Positions 43,176 to 52,933 of a stretch of 64,000 bases of DNA are shown piece after piece (the stretch's first letter is position 1; each line of letters opens with the position of its first letter). The notes below the pieces were generated by a model. That model worked only from the letters and a program-made list of their open reading frames with translations. It ran no database searches and was not told the origin of the DNA. The translations under genes were made by a program, and so were the position numbers. The DNA comes from an uncultured Tateyamaria sp. (GTDB lineage Bacteria > Pseudomonadota > Alphaproteobacteria > Rhodobacterales > Rhodobacteraceae): NCBI RefSeq assembly GCF_947503385.1, contig NZ_CANNDO010000001.1:186001-250000 (forward strand), in the 5' to 3' direction.

Positions 43176-44644
43176 GGCGTCACCTCTTGCAAGGCGGCGG
43201 CTGGGTCGGCGGGCATGACAACCCGCAGCACGTTCTGCTCGCCGGGTTTGACCGTGTGTGGGCGGGTGATCTTGCGTTTGCCCCCCTTGGCTATTCCCCA
43301 GTCTTCGATGACCAGGACATAGTCGCCCGGCAGTGCCAGCAACGCATCCCGTGTGCCGTTTGCGTTGAACACCATGCGGTCCGGCGTTCCGTCATCCATT
43401 GCCGACCACAGGCTGAACCGCAGAAAACTGTCGGGCAGCGTGTTGCCCGCTGCATCAATGGCAGTGATGCGCACAGCGCCATGCGGCAGCAGGATCTCAC
43501 CCTCGCGGACATCACCTGCTGCAATCGTGACCTTTACCGGGGCGGGCGCCGTCTGTTGTTTGCGCCCCAACACGGCTCTGACCTCGTAGCGGCCCGCTGC
43601 AAAAACCGACCGCAGCTTTGGCTCAAAACGCCCCATTTTGCGACCGGACTCGAGATGTGTGACCTCCCAAGAGATCACCCGCGGGTCGATCAGGTCGGGC
43701 GCTAGGGGGATGGCCTGAAAGTCCACCACGCCAGCGTCGAGCACCATGGTGGCGTGGGCGGTATCGAACCGCTCGACCGTGACCGGCACATCGACGCTGC
43801 CGCCTTCGTAACCCGCACGCACGATATAGTCGCCTTCCTCCAGCTTCAGAGCCACAAAGGGTTCATAAGAGATGCGGCGCGACACCCCGTCGCTTTGGCG
43901 GATCAGGTCCAGCGACAGTTTGTCGATCTGACCATCCTCTAGCGGAGAACTGTCGGCGGAAAGCTGAACATTGATTTGCAGGTTATGCTTGGGCTCCACC
44001 TGCGGCGGACGGTCAATCACGGCATCCTGCGGGACGTTTTGCGTGACCACCATGGACAATGCCGACGCCAGCTCTCCCTTGTTGCCCGCGTCAAAGTAGC
44101 GGCCACCGGTTTCCTCGGCGATGCAGGACACGGCTGCGCCCTGCGCCCTGGACAGACCAAACCCCACAACATGCGCGGTGAAATCCACACCTGTCCGCTC
44201 AAGTTCACGCGCAAGGGCGCAGGGGTCGGCCCCGCAGGTTTCAAGACCGTCGGTCACCAGCACAACGGTTGCGCGGGTTTCACTGTACCGCAGGGCGATT
44301 GCAGCCTGCCGCACGGCTTCGGTGAGCGGCGTTTTGCCCTTTGGGTCGATGGTGTCTACCGCCGCCGCAACCGCCACGGCGCTGTCTGGGGCCGGTGGGA
44401 CAAGCAATTCGATGTCGCTACATGCGCCTTTGCGATTGTGCCCGTAGGCCATCAGCCCAAGGGACCGTCCCGGCAGTGGCGTAGCGAGGCTTTGGCGCAC
44501 AACCTCGCGGGCCAAGACAATCTTGTTGACCCCATCGATTTGTCCCCACATCGACCCTGACGCATCAAGAACAATCATCGTGGTGTCTTGGGCGTGTGCA
44601 ATCGTTGCGGCACTGAGGGCGGAGGCAAGCAGGAAGGAACGCAT
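43172..44644 (-). CDS. Exported VWA (von Willebrand A) domain protein
   Basis: 490-residue exported protein. Signal peptide LLASALSAATIAHA, then a VWA domain with a MIDAS motif DASGSMWGQIDG and TDGLETCGADPC, plus GLMAYGHNRKG. The C-terminal 280 residues contain repeated beta-sandwich-like segments (LQINVQLSADSSPLEDG, YEVRAVLGRKQQ, AVRITAIDAAGN). Start chosen at MRSFLL (44644). Second gene of the operon, 7 bases after its small first gene. The partner bound by the VWA domain is unknown. Confidence 0.9.
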   Translation of the reverse strand: MRSFLLASALSAATIAHAQDTTMIVLDASGSMWGQIDGVNKIVLAREVVRQSLATPLPGRSLGLMAYGHNRKGACSDIELLVPPAPDSAVAVAAAVDTIDPKGKTPLTEAVRQAAIALRYSETRATVVLVTDGLETCGADPCALARELERTGVDFTAHVVGFGLSRAQGAAVSCIAEETGGRYFDAGNKGELASALSMVVTQNVPQDAVIDRPPQVEPKHNLQINVQLSADSSPLEDGQIDKLSLDLIRQSDGVSRRISYEPFVALKLEEGDYIVRAGYEGGSVDVPVTVERFDTAHATMVLDAGVVDFQAIPLAPDLIDPRVISWEVTHLESGRKMGRFEPKLRSVFAAGRYEVRAVLGRKQQTAPAPVKVTIAAGDVREGEILLPHGAVRITAIDAAGNTLPDSFLRFSLWSAMDDGTPDRMVFNANGTRDALLALPGDYVLVIEDWGIAKGGKRKITRPHTVKPGEQNVLRVVMPADPAAALQEVTP

Positions 44645-44651
44645 GTGACGG

Positions 44652-44918
44652 TTACTGGGTCTTTGGGAACAGCGCGAGCATGGCGCCGCACTCTTCGTTG
44701 GTTGGATTTTCGGACATGACCTCTGCACGCGCCTGACCGGCGGTGATCACCTGACCGGACCGCTCGGCAAGCTCGATATACAGCTGGATAAGCTCCTCGC
44801 AGGCCGGTGGCGGAGATTGCGCGCCGGATGGTGTTGCCACCATCAGCACAGCACAAAGCGAGCAGATCACTGGAAATCCGCGCACGTGCAGGCGGGTCCA
44901 AGGGGGGCATGGCATCAT
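44652..44918 (-). CDS. Small exported protein, first gene of the VWA operon
   Basis: 88-residue protein with a probable signal peptide (VICSLCAVLMVATPSGAQ) and a mature helical part (ACEELIQLYIELAERSGQVITAGQARAEVMSENPTNEECGAM) holding two cysteines. I chose MMPCPP (44918, or 44915), preceded by AAAGG; a longer frame upstream adds arginine-rich sequence. Family unknown. It begins the run that includes the VWA gene. Confidence 0.65.
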   Translation of the reverse strand: MMPCPPWTRLHVRGFPVICSLCAVLMVATPSGAQSPPPACEELIQLYIELAERSGQVITAGQARAEVMSENPTNEECGAMLALFPKTQ

Positions 44919-45208
44919 CGCAGGAAACCTTTGGAAGACAGGTGAAAATGGCGCGCGTCGTCCAGGGCAGATCGCCACGCGCGCGCGGGTGCCGCCGGGT
45001 ACAAAAGCCAGCCAGGTCGCGGCGAAAAAGAAGAATTTTTGGCAACTGGAATAGATTGAATAAATGTCATGCGCTCTGTGCTGACACAGTGGCAAACTCT
45101 GATCTATCATCAACATTGATGAAAATTTGCGGTGCTTTCAGGTCAGACGCACCAGAAGTGAAAGAATTTCGTGCCAGTCGCCGGTGGTGACATATTGAAA
45201 GACGATGA
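44919..45208. promoter_or_regulatory. Divergent promoter region between VWA operon and LuxR-hydrolase gene
   Basis: 290-base gap facing both ways. It contains the 16-base dyad TCATCA-ACAT-TGATGA at 45107-45122, the best operator candidate, about 87 bases before the regulator start. Confidence 0.5.
45107..45122. promoter_or_regulatory. Palindrome upstream of LuxR-hydrolase regulator
   Basis: Perfect 6-4-6 dyad TCATCA-ACAT-TGATGA. Its place between the regulator gene and the VWA operon makes it a candidate operator for both; no other evidence. Confidence 0.5.
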
Positions 45209-46858
45209 ATGACGTCGAACGCCAAAGACAGGATGCTCAATTTCGTTTCCTCAGCTTACGGGGTTGCGATCCGGCCTGATCGCTTTGACGACTATCTTGA
45301 GGCTTGGGACGAATGGTTTGATGCAATCATAGACGACGCAGAGGCCGCCTTGACCGAGGTCTCGCCGGTCATTGCCGACGCGTTGGAGCACTCTGATCAT
45401 CTGCAAACGACGATGCCGGGCACGGCGCTCGAACGTATCCTTGTCCCTGTGGTGCTGCTCGACGCGGCTGGCACGGTGCTGGCGCTGAATTCTGCGGCGA
45501 CGAACCTATTTTCCAAAGAGGGGTTAGACGGGCATCGCATTCTGTCCGCGCGCACGCCGATCCTCGACGCTCAAAGCAACAGCAGACACGATGTGTTCAG
45601 GATCGGCGGCGGATCGCAGCAAAGAAGTTTCTTGGCCATTGAGACATCGGTAAAGGCCGCCGTCGCCGCCGCGTATCCAGCCGCGCAAAAGGCGCTGTAC
45701 CTGTCCCTGATGGATTGGAGCCCGACCTTTGCAGGCGAGCTTGCGGATCGCTTCAACCTCACCGAGGCGGAATTGCGAGTCGCACGCGGACTGTTCGAGG
45801 GCCGCACGGCGCAAGAAATCTCGGGGGACGTGGACAGAAGCCTGCCAACGATCCGCAGTCACATCAAATCGCTGCTGCAAAAGACAGGCACCAAGCGGCA
45901 GGTGGAACTGGTCCAGTTCCTGTCGCTTCTGCGGCAAGTCCTGGATGTGGTGCCGACAGCTGAAGATACGCAAGGCGGCGCGGGATTTGAGCAGATAGAG
46001 CTGAACGGACCAACCGGCACCTTGCAGGTTGTGCGATACGGTCGTGGCCGCCCCTTGCTCTATTTCACGACCTCCTCTTGCCCCGAAGAAACCGAGGGGT
46101 TTCGCGCAGCATTGGTCACGCAGGGATTTGCCGTCACAGCCCCGGTCCGCCCGGGGTTCAGAAAAAGCAGTCTTGCAGGCGACGACGCATCGGACGAAAT
46201 GCTGGACGCATGGCTGGATATGCTGTTGGCGGTGAGCGGTCCGAACCCTCTTGTGGTCGGACACCGCGAGGGGGGCATCATTGCGGCCCGCGCCGTCGAA
46301 CGCCTCGCAGCACGGGGCGAAACGGTGGCTGGGCTAGCCCTGTTGTCGACCGGGGCACCGGTCACCGCATTGACGCAGTTTGACAACACTCCTGCCAGCA
46401 TCCGCCGTTCATTCGTCGGCGCACATGTCGCAACGCCAGCGCTGCGCTTGGGCTATCAGGCCGCGCGCCGGCTGTTTCACGCTGGCGCCGTCGGGCAAGA
46501 TCACATTATCCGGTTCTTTCACAAGGACAGCCCCGCAGATCGGGCCCGACTGTCCGATCTCGCGTTTTATGAAACCACGCGGGATCTGCTAACCTTTTGC
46601 TTTGAGAATACTGATCAGATTGTCCGGGACGTGGCCCTGTGGGGCAGCGATTGGTCGACGACCCTAAAGGCCGCTCGTGATGCAGCGCCGGTCTTGTTTG
46701 TACACGGAACAGCGCATGTGTTTCATCCGATCAAAGACATCAGCGCACTGGCCGACACGCAGGGCAATCTACGACTTCTGGCCTTGCCGGATGCTGGGCA
46801 AATGGCGATTTACGAGCAGCCACAAGCCGTCGCCGAAGCCTTGGGCGCAATGACCTAG
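45209..46858 (+). CDS. LuxR-type regulator fused to a catalytically degenerate alpha/beta-hydrolase domain
   Basis: 549-residue fusion. N-terminal about 75-165 resembles a PAS-like sensor (PVVLLDAAGTVLALNSAATNLF). The LuxR helix-turn-helix spans about 183-238 (LTEAELRVARGLFEGRTAQEISGDVDRSLPTIRSHIKSLLQKTGTKRQVELV). From about 262 onward is an alpha/beta-hydrolase fold (RPLLYFTT, VTAPVRPGFRKS, LVVGHREGG, VLFVHGTAH). The nucleophile elbow reads GHREG with Arg353 instead of Ser, and the usual catalytic His is Gln531 (PDAGQM), so the domain should not hydrolyse and may instead bind a ligand. Converges with xylA. Confidence 0.88.
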   Translation: MTSNAKDRMLNFVSSAYGVAIRPDRFDDYLEAWDEWFDAIIDDAEAALTEVSPVIADALEHSDHLQTTMPGTALERILVPVVLLDAAGTVLALNSAATNLFSKEGLDGHRILSARTPILDAQSNSRHDVFRIGGGSQQRSFLAIETSVKAAVAAAYPAAQKALYLSLMDWSPTFAGELADRFNLTEAELRVARGLFEGRTAQEISGDVDRSLPTIRSHIKSLLQKTGTKRQVELVQFLSLLRQVLDVVPTAEDTQGGAGFEQIELNGPTGTLQVVRYGRGRPLLYFTTSSCPEETEGFRAALVTQGFAVTAPVRPGFRKSSLAGDDASDEMLDAWLDMLLAVSGPNPLVVGHREGGIIAARAVERLAARGETVAGLALLSTGAPVTALTQFDNTPASIRRSFVGAHVATPALRLGYQAARRLFHAGAVGQDHIIRFFHKDSPADRARLSDLAFYETTRDLLTFCFENTDQIVRDVALWGSDWSTTLKAARDAAPVLFVHGTAHVFHPIKDISALADTQGNLRLLALPDAGQMAIYEQPQAVAEALGAMT

Positions 46859-46941
46859 GGGACCTTTGCGCGCACCAAGAACATACCGCAGCTGCGCGGA
46901 TCGACACCTCGGAAAAATTTTAACCCGTAGGCCGGAGCTCA

Positions 46942-48243
46942 TTACACGAAACGATTGACCAAGTTTTCAAGACGTTCCTGCCTGCCGGATTTTGGACGCG
47001 GATTGATCGCCCTTTGTCTGGTCAGAGTTTCAATCTCTGACAAATCCGATTGCATCAGGGTTCTGCCAAACTCGGTATCCCACACTCCGTACCGGTCGGT
47101 ACGTGCGTCCTCCAATGCACCATCTTCCAGCAATGCAGCGGCAGCCTTGAAGCCCGCGGCGCAGGTGTCCATCCCCCCGATATGCGCAAGGATCAGGTCT
47201 TCGGGGTCCAGCGACTGGCGTCGCAGTTTTGCATCAAAATTCGTACCGCCGGTGGCAAACCCGCCAGCTTTGAGTACCTCGTAATAAGCCAGCGCCACTT
47301 CGGGAACGTTGTTGGGGAACTGATCAGTGTCCCAGCCGGATTGGTAGTCATTGCGGTTCATGTCGATGGACCCAAAGATGCCCAATTCCCGCGCCATGGC
47401 CAACTCGTGCTCGAAACTGTGCCCGGCAAGGATCGCATGGCCTTGTTCGATGTTTACCTGCACTTCGCCTTCCAGCCCAAATTCCTTGAGAAAGCCGTAA
47501 ACCGTCGCGACGTCATAGTCATATTGGTGCTTGGTGGGTTCCTGCGGCTTGGGTTCGATCAGGATTGCGCCCTCAAAGCCGGTCTTGTGCTTGTAATCCA
47601 CAACCATCTGGAGCATCCGGCCTGCCTGCTGGCGTTCGCGTCCCAAATCCGTATTCAACAGGGTCTCATACCCTTCGCGCCCACCCCAGAGGACGTAATT
47701 TTCTCCGCCCAGTTTGATCGTCGCATCCATACAGGTTTTGATCGTGGCGGCGGAGAAGGCGAACACCTCCGGGTCTGGATTTGTCGCGGCACCCGCCATG
47801 AACCGACGATGCGAAAAAAGGTTCGCCGTGCCCCAAAGCAGTCTGACCCCGGTCGCCTCCATCTTTTCGGCGAAGTGGTCGACCATCTCTTCCAGATTGC
47901 GGGTGTTTTCGGCGAAATCCGTGCCTTCGGGACGAACATCGGCGTCGTGGAAACAAAAGAACGGGATGCCCAGCCTCTGAAACATATCAAACGCCACGTC
48001 CGCCTTTATCCGGGCCAGATCCATCGTGTCGCCAAACCAAGGACGGTCAAAGGTCTGTCCGCCAAACGGGTCGCCGCCGGGCCACGCAAACGAATGCCAG
48101 TAGGCCGCAGAAAAGCGCAGATGCTCTTTCAGGGTCTTTCCCAACACCACCTCATCCGGGTTGTAGTGGCGAAACGCAAATTCGTTTTTTGTGTGCGGCC
48201 CCTCAAAGGCAATTGGCGAGATGTCCTTGAAAAAATCTGTCAT
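46942..48243 (-). CDS. xylA: Xylose isomerase XylA
   Basis: 433-residue xylose isomerase, converting D-xylose to D-xylulose (and other aldoses at lower rates). Key motifs: catalytic His99 in [11 protein letters not shown], metal-binding Glu230 in [40 protein letters not shown] and [11 protein letters not shown]. Length is normal for the class II type. It is the last gene of the 13-gene operon, 31 bases after the ferredoxin reductase gene. Confidence 0.96.
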   Translation of the reverse strand: MTDFFKDISPIAFEGPHTKNEFAFRHYNPDEVVLGKTLKEHLRFSAAYWHSFAWPGGDPFGGQTFDRPWFGDTMDLARIKADVAFDMFQRLGIPFFCFHDADVRPEGTDFAENTRNLEEMVDHFAEKMEATGVRLLWGTANLFSHRRFMAGAATNPDPEVFAFSAATIKTCMDATIKLGGENYVLWGGREGYETLLNTDLGRERQQAGRMLQMVVDYKHKTGFEGAILIEPKPQEPTKHQYDYDVATVYGFLKEFGLEGEVQVNIEQGHAILAGHSFEHELAMARELGIFGSIDMNRNDYQSGWDTDQFPNNVPEVALAYYEVLKAGGFATGGTNFDAKLRRQSLDPEDLILAHIGGMDTCAAGFKAAAALLEDGALEDARTDRYGVWDTEFGRTLMQSDLSEIETLTRQRAINPRPKSGRQERLENLVNRFV

Positions 48244-48274
48244 GTGCGGCTCCTGTGATGTGTCTGGCGGCGGC

Positions 48275-49486
48275 TCAGCGGCGTTTCAGAATGGCTTTCA
48301 GGGGTGTGTCAGGGTCGGACAGCAGCGTCGGATCGGCCACAACGCCGCCGTCCATGAGTCTTTGGATGATCTTGATGTCGCGACCAACGGCATTGCCCGG
48401 CGCAAAGCCCGCAGCATATGCAATTTGCCCGTCTGCCCGCGTTTCGATTGCGATCATTCCGCCTTGGGGAAGTCGGCGCAGCACGGTTTGCGTACCCATT
48501 GACGGCTGACCGACAACTTGCAGTGAATGGCCGAACTGATCCGACCAGAACCAGGGCGGCGACAGCGGGTCAGGCCTTGCCCCTGCCATGACCTGCCCGG
48601 CAAAACGCCCCTGATCCCCGGCCACTTGCCAGGATTCAAACCGCGCCCGCCCCGCACCTGCGATCGGTACATTGCAGCAATCACCAGCGGCAAAGATATC
48701 GGGATCTTGGGTAACAAAACGCTCGTTAACCGAAATCCCGTTGTCCGCCCTCAGACCCGCATCCACAGCGAGGTCGGTGTTGGGTACGGATCCGATGCCG
48801 ACAATCACATGTTCGGCCCGAACGCTTTGCCCGGACGACAGGAACGCGACGCCGTTATTGATGGCGTCAACGGCGGTGCCCGTGTGGACTGTCACACCCC
48901 GGTCCAAATGCAAATCCAGCACCATTTTGGAAATGTCAGACGGAACGGCGCGGGCCAGTATCCGGTCCTGTGCTTCGACCACATGAACAAAAGCCTTGCG
49001 CGCGGCAAGGGTGGCCGCCAGTTCCAACCCGATGAAGCCGCCCCCGATGATCAAGACATCTGCACCGGCTGAAATACCCTGCGCCAACATCTGCGCGTCG
49101 GAGTAACTGCGCAGGTAGCTGGGGCGCGCACCCGGCACGGCATTGGCGTGCAAGCGACGTGGGGATGCACCCGTGGCAAGCAGGAGGTGCGCGTATTGCA
49201 GAACCTCGCCCGTGCCCAGCGCGACGGTTCGTGCCGCGCGGTCGATGCCGGTGACGCGTATGCCGCGTCTGAGATCAACGTTGTTCCCGGCATACCAATC
49301 CTCCGCAAAGATTGGCTGGAGGCGCGGCGCCACACCGTCCCATTTCGACAAGGGCGGGCGCTCATAGGGCCATTCTGGGTCATCCCCGATCACTGTGATC
49401 TGGCCATCATAGCCGGCCTCGCGCGCAGCACGGGCCGCGCAGACGCCACAGTAACCCGCCCCGGCAATGACAATCCCCGGTGTCAT
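48275..49486 (-). CDS. FAD-dependent ferredoxin reductase
   Basis: 403-residue flavoprotein of the rubredoxin/ferredoxin reductase group. FAD-binding GAGYCG at 9-14, second dinucleotide motif [14 protein letters not shown] and FAD motif [10 protein letters not shown]. Its partner is most likely the Rieske ferredoxin in the same operon, supplying electrons for the membrane desaturase-like oxygenase. Overlaps the DUF4432 gene by 4 bases. Confidence 0.93.
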   Translation of the reverse strand: MTPGIVIAGAGYCGVCAARAAREAGYDGQITVIGDDPEWPYERPPLSKWDGVAPRLQPIFAEDWYAGNNVDLRRGIRVTGIDRAARTVALGTGEVLQYAHLLLATGASPRRLHANAVPGARPSYLRSYSDAQMLAQGISAGADVLIIGGGFIGLELAATLAARKAFVHVVEAQDRILARAVPSDISKMVLDLHLDRGVTVHTGTAVDAINNGVAFLSSGQSVRAEHVIVGIGSVPNTDLAVDAGLRADNGISVNERFVTQDPDIFAAGDCCNVPIAGAGRARFESWQVAGDQGRFAGQVMAGARPDPLSPPWFWSDQFGHSLQVVGQPSMGTQTVLRRLPQGGMIAIETRADGQIAYAAGFAPGNAVGRDIKIIQRLMDGGVVADPTLLSDPDTPLKAILKRR

Positions 49487-50658
49487 CCCCGGCCCGGAAT
49501 GGCTCTGAAATCGCCGGAGGGCACCGGAAACGGATCGGCCGGTTGCGGCTGGGTTGCCGTGATTGCGGCTTCGCTGCGCTGGATTTCATCCGCGTTTGTC
49601 AGGACTTTGAACCCGACGCGGTAGTGGCGGCTGTCGCCATGATCCAGCCAGATCATCTCGCCCCTCTCGCGGGCAAAGCCATTGCCCAGAACGTGATGGG
49701 TTGATGGTTCGATACCAAAGGCATAGCCGCCCGATTGCAGGTGCTGCCATTCATAGGCGCAAGGCAATTCGGCCTTGTATGTCGTGACCTCCAACCCCAG
49801 CGGCAAGGCATCGTTGATCAGGGCGACAGCGACATTGCCTGCCGCGTCGGCCTTCATCTCGTGCTGCCAGACCTGTTCGCGAAACGTATCAGCGGGACCG
49901 GATGGGCGGGCATATCCGACGCCCTGATCCTTGTAACTGTCCGCATGGGCGGCCCAAACCACGTCTTCGATGGGGGCCACATACCGCGCGCCATCAGCAA
50001 GAACCGGGTGGCCTATGTTGATATGATAGCACAGCATATGCGGCGTGCGGTTAAAGCCGCGGTTGCGCACCTCGTCGCTGAGCGCGATGTCATTGGTGCC
50101 AACCTCAACCTCGACGCGGCGGATCAGCTCAAGGTCTTCGGCAAAGACCGCCGCCTGCCGAACACACCCCTCGGCCCAAAGAAAGCATCGATCACCCTCC
50201 CAGCGTTCGCCATAGCCCGTCAGCCGGGCTGGCAACATGCCGATGCGCCCGTGTATGCCGTATGATGCGGTGGGGCGACCGGGATAATTGTACTCCGGCA
50301 CCTCTGCCTCATACCCGCCAAGGATGTGATCCAGACCGCAGGTCATCACAAGGCCCGAGAATGAACGCATGAACCCCAAACCACCTTCGCCTTCGGCCTC
50401 GTGCAGGGCCGGGTTGCGGAACCCCGCGGAAGAGTTCCAGCCAATGGCCATTCCGTTGTAGTCGCAACTGCCGATATCGAGGCACCGGTCCACCATCAAA
50501 GTGAAACGCAGGCCTGTTCCGGTGCGAAACTCCAGCGCCCTTTGGCCAGCTTCCGCACCGTCAGACAGCACCATCTGCCGGACACCGGCAAACTGGGACA
50601 GATCACCGGACAAGGCCGCAACCTCGCGCCGGGTCAGGTCTTGCCCATAAAGCCTCAT
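49483..50658 (-). CDS. DUF4432 family aldose-epimerase-like protein
   Basis: 391-residue protein of the DUF4432 group, distantly related to aldose 1-epimerases. Recognisable segments: NGMAIGWNSSAGFRNPALHE, GLVMTCGLDHILGGYEAE, GIHGRIGMLPARLTGYGERW, MLCYHINIGHPVLADGARY and GIEPSTHHVLGNGFARERGEMIWLDHGDSRHY. The histidines in the last segments may be active-site residues. Sugar anomer mutarotation or recognition is likely but the substrate is unknown. Four bases overlap on each side with reductase and PanB-like genes. Confidence 0.85.
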   Translation of the reverse strand: MRLYGQDLTRREVAALSGDLSQFAGVRQMVLSDGAEAGQRALEFRTGTGLRFTLMVDRCLDIGSCDYNGMAIGWNSSAGFRNPALHEAEGEGGLGFMRSFSGLVMTCGLDHILGGYEAEVPEYNYPGRPTASYGIHGRIGMLPARLTGYGERWEGDRCFLWAEGCVRQAAVFAEDLELIRRVEVEVGTNDIALSDEVRNRGFNRTPHMLCYHINIGHPVLADGARYVAPIEDVVWAAHADSYKDQGVGYARPSGPADTFREQVWQHEMKADAAGNVAVALINDALPLGLEVTTYKAELPCAYEWQHLQSGGYAFGIEPSTHHVLGNGFARERGEMIWLDHGDSRHYRVGFKVLTNADEIQRSEAAITATQPQPADPFPVPSGDFRAIPGRG

Positions 50659-51467
50659 GTGGCTGCATCCAGTTCCGAGAGGAATGTCGCCAACTCGCTT
50701 GGGTCCATTTTGACGATGTGGCGGTCTTCTGGATAGGCGCGGCTGTCTACGTCGGCCTTGAACTCACTGAATGCCGCAATCCGCTGGTCCTGAAGGCGTG
50801 CGAATTCGGCGTTGAAATCGCGGTAGACCTTGCCATGGCGGGGCATTTTTCCCTGCGTCTGGCCCAGAATGTCATCGGCAAACAGGTATTGCGCGTCACA
50901 CCCCGTTCCTGCGCCCATGGAAATTAGGAACAGCGACGTGCGTTTGCAGATCTCCTCCGCCACCTCGACCGGGACCACCTCTATCTCTGCCCCGAAAGCT
51001 CCGGCGGCTTCGTATCTGCGCACCGCTTCCATAATCTCCATCGCGGACCGGGCGGTTTTGCCAACGGCCTTGAATCCCCCGGTCCAAGTGGCGCGGGACG
51101 GGATCAGCCCCACATGGCCGATCACCGGGATCGCTTCATCCGCCATCTTTTTCACCGTGCCAAAACCTGCACTGCAATAGACCGCATCGGCACCCGCCCG
51201 GTACATCTGGAACGACCAGCGCAGAAAATCATCCGGGCCGCCGATCTCATAGAAATTATCGCCGGGCATGGAAAACAGGCTGGGCGCTGCATCGCGGTAT
51301 TCGCGGTTCAGCATCAGGTCCGGCGGGATCGAAACGATGTCGATGCCCGCTTTCTCCGCCGCTTCCGCCTCTTGCAGGGTCAGCACCCGCAGCATGGTCA
51401 ACTGGCGCGTGCCGCGGATTGCGCGCAGGTCTGCAATGGTGGGTCTGGTTCGGGGCATCGGGGTCAC
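50655..51467 (-). CDS. PanB-like (ketopantoate hydroxymethyltransferase family) protein
   Basis: 270-residue TIM-barrel protein of the PanB superfamily. Motifs resemble PanB: KAGIDIVSIPPDLM, DAVYCSAGFGTVKKMADEAIPVIGHVGLIPSRAT, EIEVVPVEVAEEICKRTSLFLISMGAGTGCDAQYLFADDILGQTQG. True PanB makes ketopantoate from 3-methyl-2-oxobutanoate and a C1 donor; here the gene is in a sugar operon beside oxygenase genes and may perform a related aldol or retro-aldol step. Substrate not known. Overlaps its neighbours by 4 bases. Confidence 0.88.
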   Translation of the reverse strand: MTPMPRTRPTIADLRAIRGTRQLTMLRVLTLQEAEAAEKAGIDIVSIPPDLMLNREYRDAAPSLFSMPGDNFYEIGGPDDFLRWSFQMYRAGADAVYCSAGFGTVKKMADEAIPVIGHVGLIPSRATWTGGFKAVGKTARSAMEIMEAVRRYEAAGAFGAEIEVVPVEVAEEICKRTSLFLISMGAGTGCDAQYLFADDILGQTQGKMPRHGKVYRDFNAEFARLQDQRIAAFSEFKADVDSRAYPEDRHIVKMDPSELATFLSELDAAT

Positions 51468-51781
51468 TCACTCAGTTGGATTTGAACGCGGTCACCCTCA
51501 ACGCGCACCGGATAGGTGCCCAGATGATCACAGGCGGGCAGGCGCGTGGCCTTGCCGGTTGTGTAATTGAACTGGCCATTGTGCTTGGGGCATTCGATGA
51601 TGTGATCCATCACCAACCCGTCGGCCAGATGCACCTGTTCGTGGGTGCAGAGACCGTCGGTGGCAAAGAATTCCCCTTCGGGCGAATGGTAAATGGCAAA
51701 GCTGCGCGCCCCATGATCAAAGCGAATGACATCCTCTTCCTCGATGTCGTCGGTGGCGCATACGTCAATCCAGTCAGACAT
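51464..51781 (-). CDS. Rieske-type [2Fe-2S] ferredoxin
   Basis: 105-residue ferredoxin with Rieske ligands CTH at 45-47 and CPKH at 64-67 (spacing of 16 between pairs). Similar proteins feed electrons to Rieske oxygenases or di-iron monooxygenases. Adjacent ferredoxin reductase and membrane desaturase genes make a three-component electron chain likely. Overlaps the PanB-like gene by 4 bases; 9 bases after the desaturase gene. Confidence 0.94.
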   Translation of the reverse strand: MSDWIDVCATDDIEEEDVIRFDHGARSFAIYHSPEGEFFATDGLCTHEQVHLADGLVMDHIIECPKHNGQFNYTTGKATRLPACDHLGTYPVRVEGDRVQIQLSE

Positions 51782-51790
51782 CAGGGCCTC

Positions 51791-52870
51791 TCAAATCTCG
51801 TGAAGGTCTTCGCGGTATGGTTTCGCGGTCGGCGGCAAGGCGCGCCGGACATAGTAATCCTCATTGCGCAACTGCCGCAGAAACGCGGGGATCATCTCGC
51901 GGTAGCCGTCCCAGATCGACGGGTTCGGTGCGGGCAGGTCGTGTTTGATCAACGCGTGCAATTGCGGCAGCGCATGGAACGGCACCATCGGGAACATGTG
52001 ATGTTCGACATGGTAGTTCATGTTCCAATAGATGAAGCGGCTGACCGGGTTCATCAGCACCGTGCGCGAGTTTAACCGGTGATCCGTGACATTGTCTGCC
52101 AGCCCGCCGTGCTGCAAGAGTCCGGTCATCAGCATATGCCAGCACCCATACATACGCGGGCCACCAATGAGCACCAGCGGCAGCCAGGACCCGATGGCAA
52201 TCGCCGTCGCAATCGTTGCCGCATAGATGACGACATGCACGCGCGCTGCGGCAACGGCCTTGCCGTGCTCAGCCTCGGGGACGAAACTCCGCTCGTGTTC
52301 CTGCAACACACCCGCCGCATTCAGCAACAGCGCCTTCATCGAATACCAGACATCAAAGATGCCGACGAAGTTCAGCACAACCTTGAGCAAGTCCGGCGGG
52401 CGCATCACCGCGATCTCGGCGTCCCGCCCCACGATCACGGTATCGGTGTGGTGGCGTGCGTGGCTCCACCGCCATGTCACCGGATTGCGCATCACAAGAA
52501 AACTCGCAAAGTGATAAACTGCATCGTTCATCCACGCCGTCTTGAACGCGGTGCCGTGACCACATTCATGCCAGCGTGCGTCGCAGGCGGACCCGTAAAG
52601 CACGCCGTAAATCAGTACAAAGGGCAAAACCCACCACGACCCCCAAAGGGCGATGACGGCCAAACCTGACACCCCCAACAGGCCAAGCCAGATAAGCGTG
52701 TCCCGGATCGCGGGCCCGTCGTGACGCTTCATCAACGCCTTGATCGCCTTGCGGTCCACGTCGGTGTGATACCACTCGGCCGAGGCCAGTCCGCGCGCAA
52801 AAGCCAGCTGCGCGTTCTCGTCAGACAGTCGATAGTCGCGTGGCGGAATGTTGGTTGTCACAGTGGTCAC
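51791..52870 (-). CDS. Membrane fatty-acid-desaturase family di-iron oxygenase
   Basis: 359-residue integral membrane enzyme of the desaturase/hydroxylase superfamily. Three histidine boxes that bind two irons are present: HECGH (about 101-105), HARHH (about 137-141) and HVEHH further on (about 295). Several hydrophobic helices lie between. I chose the GTG at 52870, with AGGAG 6 bases upstream; an in-frame ATG 33 bases further up lacks this site. Grouped with Rieske ferredoxin and reductase it probably forms a monooxygenase acting on a sugar-derived or lipid-linked substrate; substrate unknown. Confidence 0.9.
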   Translation of the reverse strand: MTTVTTNIPPRDYRLSDENAQLAFARGLASAEWYHTDVDRKAIKALMKRHDGPAIRDTLIWLGLLGVSGLAVIALWGSWWVLPFVLIYGVLYGSACDARWHECGHGTAFKTAWMNDAVYHFASFLVMRNPVTWRWSHARHHTDTVIVGRDAEIAVMRPPDLLKVVLNFVGIFDVWYSMKALLLNAAGVLQEHERSFVPEAEHGKAVAAARVHVVIYAATIATAIAIGSWLPLVLIGGPRMYGCWHMLMTGLLQHGGLADNVTDHRLNSRTVLMNPVSRFIYWNMNYHVEHHMFPMVPFHALPQLHALIKHDLPAPNPSIWDGYREMIPAFLRQLRNEDYYVRRALPPTAKPYREDLHEI

Positions 52871-52933
52871 GTTCGGCTCCTGTTCTGAGGGTTGGAGAGG
52901 CACCCGGACCCGCCAAGGTCCGGGCGCGGCGTG

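Noticed and set aside
47050-48258. 402-codon plus-strand frame opposite xylA
   Set aside because: Antisense shadow of xylose isomerase, whose catalytic motifs are all on the minus strand.
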